Of a DNA stretch of 6,625 nucleotides, positions 1-5,425 are shown in pieces. The stretch covers positions 1 through 6,625 of the forward strand of contig DMTG01000006.1 in assembly GCA_003477345.1 (NCBI GenBank), written 5' to 3'. A program made the position numbers and the translations under genes. Numbering within the stretch: the stretch's first letter is position 1; each line of letters opens with the position of its first letter. Source of the DNA: Succinivibrionaceae bacterium (GTDB lineage: Bacteria; Pseudomonadota; Gammaproteobacteria; Enterobacterales; Succinivibrionaceae). A model generated the notes under the pieces. The model was not told where the DNA came from and ran no database searches. It saw nothing but the letters and a program-made list of their open reading frames with translations.

Positions 1-232
1 GCACGGTGGAGCCGACAAGATTGGTACCGGCGCCTCTTACGGTTACGGGAATTTTATGCTCATAGGCAATCTTAAGAGCCCCCTGCACACTTTCTTCGTC
101 AAAAGGTTTGAAGTAAAAATCGGCATGACCTGCTCTGCTTCCCACGAAATCAGTAAGCAGGTTTGCTGCAATATTGTTTTCAGACAGGAACTCACCTTTC
201 AGAGTTCCAAATAATTCTGCTACATCAGCCAT
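1..232 (-). CDS. FAD-binding oxidase, GlcD/D-lactate dehydrogenase-like (N-terminal part, cut by window edge)
   Basis: Only the first 77 codons are present; the rest lies beyond the left edge. Residues about 60-77 read HKIPVTVRGAGTNLVGSTV, the FAD pyrophosphate-binding signature (PVTxRGAGTNLxG) of the FAD_binding_4/PCMH fold found in GlcD, D-lactate dehydrogenases and related flavin-linked 2-hydroxyacid oxidoreductases. Members oxidise D-2-hydroxyacids such as glycolate or D-lactate to 2-oxoacids and pass electrons to quinone or an electron-transfer partner. The preceding segment (FYFKPFDEESVQGALKIAYE) fits the strand-helix that normally precedes the motif. The ATG is preceded by an AGAGGA ribosome binding site eight bases upstream. 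The gene starts 16 bases after the metI stop on the same strand, so it is probably the fourth gene of the methionine importer operon. The substrate cannot be told from this fragment, because the substrate-specific C-terminal domain is missing. Confidence 0.85.
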   Translation of the reverse strand, partial: MADVAELFGTLKGEFLSENNIAANLLTDFVGSRAGHADFYFKPFDEESVQGALKIAYEHKIPVTVRGAGTNLVGSTV

Positions 233-248
233 TTTTTTATTCCTCTTC

Positions 249-911
249 TTAATGAGTAAGTTTCTTAGCTGCCAGATCACCTAGGAACTGAGCGAGCTGA
301 ACGATAATCACCAGCGCGACAATGGTAAAAATCATGACACCTGTTGAATAGCGGTAATAGCCATACTGCACGGCAAGATTTCCTATACCGCCGCCCCCTA
401 CCATGCCGGCCATAGCGGAAAAGCCAATCAGGCTGATAAAAGTTACAGTCACACCTCTGGCAATTGAAGGGGCTGCCTCCACTAAAAGCACATTCTTTAT
501 AATCAGAAAACTGGAGGCACCGGTGGCAAAGGCTGCTTCTATCACTCCCCGGTCAATCTCCTTTAAGGACATTTCCACGAGTCTTGCCAGAAAAACCGTA
601 GCTGAAATCGACATTGGAACAGCTGCTGCAACCGGTCCTATTTTGGTACCTACCAGATAAAAAGTTAAAGGCAGAGTAAAAACTACCAGAATAATGAACG
701 GGATAGAACGTATAAAATTAATGATCACAGCTATTAATTTATTGAAGACAGGGCTTTTGAAAAAATTTCTGTCTGCGGTCAGGTATAAAAGAAATCCAAA
801 GCCTAAACCGAATATCAGGCTGATTATCCAGGAGATCCCCATCATGATCAGAGTTTCATACAGGGATTTGCTCAGTTCTCTTTGTAGGATTTCGAGGGTT
901 TCTTCTAGCAT
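249..911 (-). CDS. metI: Methionine ABC transporter permease MetI
   Basis: A 220-residue inner-membrane permease, close to the 217 residues of E. coli MetI. Two copies form the pore through which MetQ-delivered methionine is moved at the expense of ATP hydrolysed by MetN. About five hydrophobic segments are visible (roughly residues 20-44, 57-82, 92-112, 152-175 and 190-212). The cytoplasmic EAA loop that docks onto the ATPase is clear at residues 125-133 (EAAFATGAS), followed by the MetI-type stretch GFSAMAGMVGGGGIGNLA and QYGYYRYS. The ATG directly abuts the metN stop codon (TAA then ATG, no spacer). Its ribosome binding site AAGGAG is formed by metN's last codons (Tyr-Lys-Glu-Leu), so translation of metI likely depends on ribosomes finishing metN. 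Nothing is missing relative to the family. Confidence 0.96.
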   Translation of the reverse strand: MLEETLEILQRELSKSLYETLIMMGISWIISLIFGLGFGFLLYLTADRNFFKSPVFNKLIAVIINFIRSIPFIILVVFTLPLTFYLVGTKIGPVAAAVPMSISATVFLARLVEMSLKEIDRGVIEAAFATGASSFLIIKNVLLVEAAPSIARGVTVTFISLIGFSAMAGMVGGGGIGNLAVQYGYYRYSTGVMIFTIVALVIIVQLAQFLGDLAAKKLTH

Positions 912-1922
912 TTATAACTCCTTATACTCGCTGACGAAGGCTCTCTGATTCAGAAAATCCAGAACCTCGCGCTTCTTATTTGCATCAAGAGAGCGGCTCA
1001 GGCTGACTACCAGAGAGCCCAGCGGCTTTTTCTGGATATATTCAATACCGCCGGCAATAATGCTGAGATCAACTGATAACTTTCTTGAAATCTCAGCAAT
1101 GGTCGGCTCATAGGCGCTCTCTTCCTTAAAGACTATCTGATAAAGATCTCCTGCCTGCTTTTTAACTTCCTCCGGCAGAGAATAAGATAAAGAGCGCTTT
1201 ACGAGCTTTTGAGCCTCGGTACTTTCTGGTCTTGAGAAAATCTGATAGGAACTGCCTACTTCCACAATTCTGCCTTTGGACATTACGGCCACTCTGTCAA
1301 AGAGACTTTTGGCAACTTCCATCTGATGCGTGATGAAAACCACCGTTATGGGATAGCTATCCTTGATCTTCACAAGAGACTGAATAACTTCCTGAGTATT
1401 GTCAGGATCGAGAGCCGAGGTAGCCTCATCGCACAGCAGAATCTCAGGAGAATTGGCAAGCGCCCTGGCAATGGCCACTCTCTGCTTCTGACCGCCCGAA
1501 AGATCATTTGGATAGCTGCGCTCATATTTTTCAAGCCCCACGAGCTTTAAGAGCTCCGTGACTCTAGGCGCTATCTCTGCCTTAGGAGTATCTGAGGCCT
1601 TCAGAGCAAAAGCGACATTATCAAAAACACTGGCATTTTTTATCAGGTTGAAATGCTGAAAAATCATACCGATATTCTGTCTCAGCTTAGAGAGTTCACG
1701 ACCTTTTAAAGAGGTTATCTCCTGATCTTTGATAAATACTTTTCCTGAAGTTGGTCTTTGAAGCAGATTTATAGTGCGAACCAGTGTCGACTTGCCGGCA
1801 CCAGAGGTGCCGACAATGCCGAGAAACTCGCCTTTTCTGACATCAAGCGATACCCTGTCTACAGCTTTAAAGGTGCGACCGAACTGTTCATAGGCAACGC
1901 TTACGTTTTCAAGACGAATCAT
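912..1922 (-). CDS. metN: Methionine ABC transporter ATP-binding protein MetN
   Basis: A 336-residue cytoplasmic ATPase that powers methionine import. Counting from the chosen start: Walker A GTSGAGKST at 38-46, Q-loop glutamine at 89, ABC signature LSGGQ at 141-145, Walker B ILLCDE at 161-166, switch histidine at 199. After the ATPase core, residues about 255-336 form the extra domain of MetN proteins (NIL/ACT-like), which in E. coli binds methionine and shuts the transporter down when the cell is replete; this regulation is known for the family and inferred here. The start is the ATG at 1922 (MIRLENVSV), not the ATG 27 bases upstream. The downstream one has an AAAGGAG site eight bases before it, gives the usual MetN N-terminus, and overlaps the metQ stop by one base (TAATG), whereas the upstream one would sit inside metQ without a good site. 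Confidence 0.97.
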   Translation of the reverse strand: MIRLENVSVAYEQFGRTFKAVDRVSLDVRKGEFLGIVGTSGAGKSTLVRTINLLQRPTSGKVFIKDQEITSLKGRELSKLRQNIGMIFQHFNLIKNASVFDNVAFALKASDTPKAEIAPRVTELLKLVGLEKYERSYPNDLSGGQKQRVAIARALANSPEILLCDEATSALDPDNTQEVIQSLVKIKDSYPITVVFITHQMEVAKSLFDRVAVMSKGRIVEVGSSYQIFSRPESTEAQKLVKRSLSYSLPEEVKKQAGDLYQIVFKEESAYEPTIAEISRKLSVDLSIIAGGIEYIQKKPLGSLVVSLSRSLDANKKREVLDFLNQRAFVSEYKEL

Positions 1923-2788
1923 TATTTCTGCTCCTTTACCTCGTTCCACCAGGCAGGACGGGTGAAGGAATCATAGTAATGATTGGCCTCCACTGCGTCT
2001 ATGAACTGTCTGCTTTTTACTAAATTCTGCAGGATTCTGCCTAAAGAATCCCTGTCCTGCTCTCTTACAGCAACTACGTTTTTGATATTCTCAAATACGC
2101 TCTCAACGCCCAGAGCCTTTGAGTAATCAAGATTGGCTGCTATGGCATAATTGCCAGGCACGAAGCCCAGAGCCAGGCTGTCAAGAGATCTGGAGATCTG
2201 AGCCGCCTCCAGCGGTACAAATTCAAGATTCTTTGGATTCTGATCAATATCAGCCACGGAAGCTTTCTGCTCATCCTTTTCAGCTTTGAGGGTTATGTAG
2301 CCTAAATCTCTGGCAATGCGCAGAGCTCTGGCAAGGTTGACTGCATCTGTAGGAATTCCGACTTTGGAGCCTTCAGGAACCTCATCAAAGGTGCGGTATT
2401 TTTCTGAAAATACGCCTAGACCTAAAGTAGGGACATTTACAACGCCAGTGATCTTGAAGCCCTGAGTCTTGATAATGGAATCAAGATAGGACTGATGCTG
2501 CATCAGATTTGCATCAATATTGCCACTGTCCAGTGCGCTGTCAGGCTGAACGTAGTCGGTAAATTCCACATATTCTACCTTATAGCCCTGACGGTTGAGC
2601 TCTTTTTCAAAAAAGTCTGAAACCATTCTTGAATATGGTCCCGGGCAGAAACCAAAGCGAATTACCTTTTCTGAAGAAGCGGAGCTGGAATTGGCAGCGG
2701 CAGAATCTTTAGAAGAATCAGAGCAGCCAGAAAGAAAAGCGCCCAGAACCAGAAACAGTACACCTGCAGTTTTATTAGTAAAGTACAT
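1922..2788 (-). CDS. metQ: Methionine-binding lipoprotein MetQ (NlpA family)
   Basis: A 288-residue substrate-binding lipoprotein that captures methionine in the periplasm and hands it to MetI/MetN. The N-terminus has a hydrophobic stretch (residues 8-19) and a lipobox LSGC with the lipidated cysteine at residue 22, followed by a Ser/Ala-rich linker to about residue 40. The NlpA/MetQ fold follows: FGFCPGPY (45-52), GNIDANLMQHQSYLD (89-103), IPTDAVNLARAL (145-156), ENPKNLEFVPLEAAQ-like segment at 183-197, and GNYA at 212-215, which contains the asparagine expected to contact the amino acid. The ATG has an AAGGA site seven to eight bases upstream. Here metQ is first in the operon, whereas E. 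coli has metN-metI-metQ. Preference for L- or D-methionine, or a related compound, cannot be read from the sequence. Confidence 0.95.
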   Translation of the reverse strand: MYFTNKTAGVLFLVLGAFLSGCSDSSKDSAAANSSSASSEKVIRFGFCPGPYSRMVSDFFEKELNRQGYKVEYVEFTDYVQPDSALDSGNIDANLMQHQSYLDSIIKTQGFKITGVVNVPTLGLGVFSEKYRTFDEVPEGSKVGIPTDAVNLARALRIARDLGYITLKAEKDEQKASVADIDQNPKNLEFVPLEAAQISRSLDSLALGFVPGNYAIAANLDYSKALGVESVFENIKNVVAVREQDRDSLGRILQNLVKSRQFIDAVEANHYYDSFTRPAWWNEVKEQK

Positions 2789-2822
2789 AGATCAATCCTT
2801 AGATTTTAATTAAAAAAATACA

Positions 2823-2849
2823 ATTATGTTGTTAATCAAGGCGATACAA
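2823..2849 (-). promoter_or_regulatory. Possible promoter of the met operon (weak)
   Basis: Reading leftwards upstream of metQ there is TTGTAT (2844-2849), a short 15-base spacer and CATAAT (2823-2828), which matches five of six bases of the -10 consensus. The transcript would start near 2816, giving a leader of under 30 bases, too short for a riboswitch. I found no tandem MetJ boxes (AGACGTCT-like) and no S-box structure between metQ and 3000. The -35 match and spacing are poor, so this is tentative. A direct repeat (TACAGT twice) lies just upstream at 2868-2879 and could be an operator or chance. Confidence 0.25.
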
Positions 2850-2941
2850 ATATTTAACTGCTGAAAATACAGTTACAGTTACCCAGGAAAAGGGAAGCTA
2901 CAATTAAATACTTATAAAGCTTAAATTTTGATTGGCAGTAA

Positions 2942-3070
2942 TATTCTGCAAAAAGAGATAGTTATGCCAGAACAGGCATTCGCATTGAACAGGAAAGGGA
3001 AGCAGCGGTGAAGGAAGAAATGCTGTTAGAGAGAGATATCACTGAAGAGATACTCTCAGAACTTTCTTGA
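2942..3070 (+). pseudogene. Probable gene remnant: C-terminal fragment of an unidentified charged protein
   Basis: This frame is open for 42 codons and ends in TGA at 3068-3070. It translates to a strongly charged, helix-like end containing GIRIEQEREAAVKEEMLLE and then RDITEEILSELS. It has no start codon with a ribosome binding site, and the stretch before 2942 is AT-rich with a stop in frame. The composition (Glu/Arg/Lys/Ala heptad-like) is that of real coding DNA; the antisense reading is serine-rich, as expected from the reverse of such a gene. I do not recognise the family. Charged C-terminal tails of this sort occur in Rpn/PD-(D/E)XK transposase-like proteins, but that is only a guess. 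Confidence 0.35.
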
Positions 3071-3801
3071 ACAGATAATTTAAAAAATTTTAAAAGGCTC
3101 ATAGCAACCTCTTAGACCAAAAAATTGAGATCTTCAATAATCCCGCATGAATTTAAGAGCCAGTTTTCTACCGAGCTCGATATTATCTTTCCATTAAAAA
3201 TTTCTATAGTCAATACCGACCTAAAAAAAATCACCAAAATAAAGCAAATTTATAAAATCATCAGAAAGGCCTCTAATTTGCTGCAGGACAAAATTCTAAG
3301 AGCGGGGAATACCATTACAAAGGCAAGTCCATTTAATCTAATCCTGTAGCATTTCTGCTTTACTAAAATTATGCACCAAAATAAGCTTCCTAGAATTTTT
3401 GGTAATTTTTTAAATTTAAGAAACTAATATGCCTTTAAAAAAGTAATGCCCAGAATAATTATTAAGATTTAATTTACATTTGTAATAAATTTATTATTTT
3501 TACTAAACATAAAAGATGGAGTGCTTACCGGAACTGTCTGTACTGATATTAAAGAGCAAAATTTGCGCATGATCGATTTTGATATACTTTTGTCATTGTT
3601 GAATTTACATTTACGAAAATTAAATTTTCTACTTTCAGAATTGTAAAAACTGCATTTTCATATCAGTTTATATCATTTTCTTATCTTGAATATTTATCAA
3701 TATAAATTCACAAAATATTATTTATTTACAAAATGATATTAAATTTTACTTAAAATAATATCAATAATTATCCTAGTTTTAATTTTTAAAACATCATACA
3801 T
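3071..3801. other. AT-rich stretch without a convincing gene
   Basis: About 730 bases of very AT-rich sequence. A 74-codon plus-strand frame at 3125-3349 has no ribosome binding site, no recognisable motif and Ile/Lys/Leu-dominated composition, so I do not call it. A second frame, 3521-3646 (41 codons from a GTG), reads GTVCTDIKEQNLRMIDFD and looks protein-like, but the opposite strand is also open for 33 codons there and neither has a ribosome binding site. These may be decayed genes. No RNA gene or terminator could be supported. Confidence 0.5.
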
Positions 3802-3826
3802 AATTAAAAGGAGGTTAATTTTCATA
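3802..3826 (+). promoter_or_regulatory. Perfect Shine-Dalgarno sequence in a hairpin loop, with no start codon after it
   Basis: AAGGAGG (3808-3814) is flanked by the exact inverted repeat AATTAA (3802-3807) / TTAATT (3815-3820), so a plus-strand RNA would present the ribosome binding site in a seven-base loop. No ATG, GTG or TTG follows at a usable distance. The frame that begins at the ATA (3824-3826), nine bases downstream, stays open for 58 codons to a TAA at 3998-4000, but its product is unrecognised. It could be the relic of a lost gene, a non-AUG start, or chance. Confidence 0.3.
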
Positions 3827-4025
3827 AAATTTTCATTTTTTGAGTCACTGCCTTCCCTTTTGCCTATATTTCAGCATTCCGGGAGCTGTCTGCTAATACC
3901 GCCTTCGCCTACTGGGCATTTACAAACAGAAAACAATTTGCATTTTATTGCGAGCATCTTCATAAAATTATTACTTTTAAAGAAATTCTATAACACCTAA
4001 ATCATTATTTGGGGTAATATAAAAC

Positions 4026-4102
4026 TACGGTTAACGGAGCAAAGTCACTGAAGCTGGTGGCTACTTAAAAAAGCAGAAAAACTGCAAAAACCGTGTTTGC
4101 TC
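4026..4102 (+). ncRNA. Candidate structured RNA: possible H-type pseudoknot
   Basis: Two complementary pairs cross each other. ACGGTT (4027-4032) pairs with AACCGT (4089-4094), extended by a U-G pair (4026 with 4095). GAGCAAA (4037-4043) pairs with TTTGCTC (4096-4102). The 3' arms are contiguous, so the two seven-pair stems could stack on each other. Loop 1 is four bases (4033-4036). The 45-base loop contains a small hairpin, GCAG (4073-4076) and CTGC (4082-4085) around five As. A nine-pair hairpin follows immediately. The extra U-G pair exists only if the plus strand is transcribed. I match this to no known riboswitch or ribozyme, and no promoter is evident. It may be chance. Confidence 0.3.
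4067..4085 (-). terminator. Weak leftward terminator-like hairpin
   Basis: Read on the minus strand this is GCAG, a loop of five Ts, CTGC and a run of six Ts (4067-4072). The stem has only four pairs, so termination would be weak. It lies inside the large loop of the possible pseudoknot, and the two readings are alternatives depending on which strand is transcribed. Confidence 0.25.
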
Positions 4103-4122
4103 AGTCTTAAGATTTAAGACTG
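4102..4122. repeat. Perfect 9-bp inverted repeat
   Basis: CAGTCTTAA (4102-4110) and TTAAGACTG (4114-4122) form a perfect stem around a three-base loop. No T-run follows on either strand at the expected distance, so it is not a standard intrinsic terminator. It follows the possible pseudoknot and lies just beyond the T-run of the next leftward terminator, and could act as an RNA-stabilising end structure or a protein-binding palindrome. Confidence 0.5.
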
Positions 4123-4129
4123 CAATGAT

Positions 4130-4155
4130 AAAAAAAAATGCCCTGAAAAACAGGG
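4130..4155 (-). terminator. Leftward intrinsic terminator (copy A of the repeated element)
   Basis: On the minus strand CCCTG (complement of 4151-4155) pairs with CAGGG (complement of 4141-4145) around a loop of five Ts. Two bases later comes a run of nine Ts (4130-4138). The stem is short but pure GC apart from one pair and the T-run is long, so it should terminate. No recognisable intact gene lies directly upstream. Confidence 0.65.
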
Positions 4156-4189
4156 TCGATAATGGTCTAAAGCAAAACTACAGCAAAAT
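4131..4189 (-). repeat. Repeated terminator-linked element, copy A
   Basis: Reading leftwards, this contains ATTTTGCTGTAGTT (4176-4189), a short spacer, AGACCATTATCG (4157-4168), then the terminator hairpin and T-run. The same blocks in the same order occur at 4518-4606 after zapC. The hairpin stems and spacers differ between copies while the two flanking blocks match, so the flanking blocks are the conserved part. It is either a dispersed repeat family carrying a terminator or a 3'-end processing or binding signal. Confidence 0.6.
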
Positions 4190-4216
4190 AAAAGCACTGC
4201 TTATAAAAGACAGTGC
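4185..4216 (-). terminator. Leftward intrinsic terminator overlapping copy A
   Basis: On the minus strand GCACTG (4211-4216) pairs with CAGTGC (4194-4199). After one bulged base the inner CTT/AAG pairs extend the stem around a four-base loop. TTTTATTTT follows (4185-4193). This T-tract runs into the first conserved block of element copy A, so two leftward terminators lie in tandem within about 90 bases. Confidence 0.5.
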
Positions 4217-4233
4217 ATAAACTGAAGCTACAT

Positions 4234-4446
4234 TCAGTAACTACTAAACGTTTTCTTCTTCATATGAAAACCAAAATGCCCTGCTATCGTGAGATACCAG
4301 GGCACATTATTATCTGCTTCCTGATCCGCAGCCCCCACTCTCCTGTTGACGGCATGCTCATAGATATTAAAGATGCGCAGCCTTAGCTATATATAGTTAA
4401 TTAACCGAGATCGGAATTCTCCTGCCCTTGCTATCCGTCCATCTGT
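4234..4446 (-). pseudogene. Possible gene remnant with in-frame stops, family unknown
   Basis: This stretch is clearly richer in GC than its surroundings. One minus-strand frame reads 19 codons (4390-4446, including GRIARAGEFRSRLINYI), one TAG (4387-4389), then 50 codons to a TGA (4234-4236). The second part includes NIYEHAVNRRVGAADQEADN and VPWYLTIAGHFGFH. A TAA lies just upstream at 4447-4449 and no start codon with a ribosome binding site was found. The composition looks like coding DNA broken by stops, but I recognise no family. A caution: the hairpin at 4277-4304 lies inside this frame and the plus strand is also open for 39 codons, so the reading may be fortuitous. Confidence 0.3.
4277..4304 (-). 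terminator. Terminator-like hairpin, leftward
   Basis: TGCCCTG (4277-4283) pairs with CAGGGCA (4298-4304); after a single symmetrical mismatch, TATC pairs with GATA around a four-base loop. On the minus strand it is followed by TTTTGGTTTT. The minus-strand exit CAGGGCATTTT is identical to that of the terminator at 4130-4155, which suggests that the two are related. The T-tract is interrupted, so efficiency is doubtful. Confidence 0.4.
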
Positions 4447-4517
4447 TTATTTATAAACTACTGAATAACCGCATTATTTAAGTCAGTTTTCCATTAATTT
4501 AAGCTATATCTGCAGGC
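4447..4517. other. AT-rich spacer, nothing recognised
   Basis: Between the terminator that closes zapC and the GC-richer remnant there are about 70 AT-rich bases. I see no ribosome binding site with a start codon, no good promoter and no hairpin in it. Confidence 0.5.
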
Positions 4518-4552
4518 AAAAAAATCCCTCATTGATGGAGCGTCAATGAGGG
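4518..4552 (-). terminator. Strong intrinsic terminator of zapC (copy B of the repeated element)
   Basis: On the minus strand a perfect ten-pair stem, CCCTCATTGA with TCAATGAGGG (4543-4552 and 4526-4535), closes a seven-base loop. One base later comes a run of seven Ts (4518-4524). It lies 66 bases after the zapC stop with no other gene between, so it most likely ends the zapC transcript. Confidence 0.9.
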
Positions 4553-4606
4553 CGATAATGGTCTTAACTTAATTAAATATAATTAAATTAAGAACTACAG
4601 CAAAAT
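4518..4606 (-). repeat. Repeated terminator-linked element, copy B (zapC 3' region)
   Basis: This begins 12 bases after the zapC stop. Reading leftwards it has ATTTTGCTGTAGTT (4593-4606), an AT hairpin, AGACCATTATCG (4553-4564) and the terminator. The AT hairpin (4563-4592) has two 13-base arms around a four-base loop. Its only imperfect position is a U-G pair in minus-strand RNA but a C-A mismatch on the plus strand, which favours a function in the zapC transcript. Copy A shares both conserved blocks but lacks this hairpin. Confidence 0.6.
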
Positions 4607-4618
4607 TAGGAGAAAAAA

Positions 4619-5176
4619 TTAAGCATATAACCTGTTCCTCTGCTTTACGAATCTGCTTGGATGCACGAAATCACTATTGATTCTTATCATATCGCAAAGT
4701 CTAAAACCTTTATTTTCCTTTACATAAAGCACCTTGTTAAGAAGCATTAGTCTGGAGAGATTTTCTCCGTCTCTGGCTTCTAATACCAGGCAGTCGCCTA
4801 CTGTTCCCATTTTGGTATAAACGGTAACGATATCGCCTGTTTTAATCAGGTGTCTTTTATAGCATGTTGCAAAATGCTGGCTCGCAGGAGGATTGATCAG
4901 TACAAAACGCTGACAGGCAACCGCATTAATGGCTAACTGCATTATCTGATCTTCATTGAGCATTCTGATAGTACGCAGCCCTTCTTCAAAAGCTGTATAC
5001 ATTCTGGCATCCTGTACGCTGAAGTTTTCCCCGTCTTTCGGCTTTGTCCATAGCTTGTCCAACATGTAGTTACTCGATAAACCGAGCTCCTTGCCGTCTA
5101 CTATCAGACTTACACCCAGGTAGCCGTTATTGAGGTATCTCCATTTCCATGTCTGTAAAGAAGTATCGTAATTCAT
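4619..5176 (-). CDS. zapC: Cell division protein ZapC
   Basis: A 185-residue cytoplasmic protein matching ZapC (180 residues in E. coli, formerly YcbW), which binds FtsZ and bundles or stabilises its filaments at the division ring. Correspondences recalled from the E. coli protein run in order along the whole length: W-K-W-R-Y near residue 10 (NWRWYY), QDARMYTAFEEGLR (DDAALYFSFEEKCR), LAINAVACQRF (LVLNALVAIRY), CLVLEARDGEN then LMLL (LVVESGENAALCLL), and LCDMIRINSDFVHP (LGDAIKIMNDRLKP). The location, downstream of pyrD on the same strand, repeats the E. coli arrangement and supports the call strongly. Unlike E. coli, a spacer of nearly 780 bases separates them, so zapC probably has its own promoter. 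The ATG is preceded by AT-rich sequence without a clear ribosome binding site, suggesting weak translation. Its 3' end carries a structured element and terminator. Confidence 0.85.
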   Translation of the reverse strand: MNYDTSLQTWKWRYLNNGYLGVSLIVDGKELGLSSNYMLDKLWTKPKDGENFSVQDARMYTAFEEGLRTIRMLNEDQIMQLAINAVACQRFVLINPPASQHFATCYKRHLIKTGDIVTVYTKMGTVGDCLVLEARDGENLSRLMLLNKVLYVKENKGFRLCDMIRINSDFVHPSRFVKQRNRLYA

Positions 5177-5344
5177 ATTTTTTCAGTATATTGAAATTTA
5201 ATAATTTTTATATATTTTGTAATTTTTTTACAGTTTCATTTTACCCTATACTTTCATTAAAAAAAATAAAAATATTTTACTTGTTTTTAAAAAATCGATA
5301 ACAGTCATCCTTTTTTACAAATGTTATTTTTTTATAAAATTATG
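5177..5344. other. AT-rich upstream region of zapC, likely promoter location
   Basis: This very AT-rich stretch should hold the zapC promoter, as the gene is far from pyrD, but no pair of -35 and -10 boxes stands out enough to place it. A 20-codon minus-strand frame (start at 5308) has GG immediately before its ATG, too close to act as a ribosome binding site, so I do not call it. Confidence 0.35.
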
Positions 5345-5425
5345 GCACAGAATTTTTTTTGCACAGTTTTTTTATTTAGACATTAATTAAAAAATATTAA
5401 TGACATTAATTCATTAATATTTTTT
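5345..5425. repeat. AT-rich palindrome and direct repeats upstream of zapC
   Basis: Three nested patterns lie 170-250 bases upstream of the zapC start. A perfect 14-base inverted repeat has arms 5389-5402 and 5412-5425 (CATTAATATTTTTT and its complement) around nine bases. GACATTAATT occurs twice (5379-5388 and 5402-5411), 23 bases apart. GCACAG occurs twice (5345-5350 and 5361-5366), each followed by a T-rich tract. They could be binding sites for a regulator or nucleoid protein. The all-AT stem makes a terminator unlikely, and some of this symmetry is expected by chance in such biased sequence. Confidence 0.4.

Noticed and set aside
1923..1949. Upstream ATG extending MetN by nine residues
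   Set aside because: It lies inside metQ, lacks a well-placed ribosome binding site, and the ATG at 1922 has AAAGGAG and gives the usual MetN N-terminus.
2789..2900. Possible SAM riboswitch or MetJ operator before metQ
   Set aside because: No AGACGTCT-like tandem boxes and no S-box helices could be drawn; the likely leader is too short.
2966..2980. Small hairpin ATGCC/GGCAT
   Set aside because: It is only five pairs and lies inside a coding-like fragment; probably chance.
3125..3349. 74-codon plus-strand frame
   Set aside because: It has no ribosome binding site, no motif, and composition expected from AT-rich non-coding DNA.
4264..4383. 39-codon plus-strand frame starting with ATG
   Set aside because: The upstream sequence is pyrimidine-rich with no ribosome binding site, and no family is recognised.
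4397..4413. AGATCGGAA resembling the start of a sequencing adapter
   Set aside because: The match stops after nine bases, so contamination is not supported.
5241..5308. 20-codon minus-strand frame upstream of zapC as a leader peptide
   Set aside because: The purines are directly next to the ATG, too close for a ribosome binding site, and the product is low-complexity.
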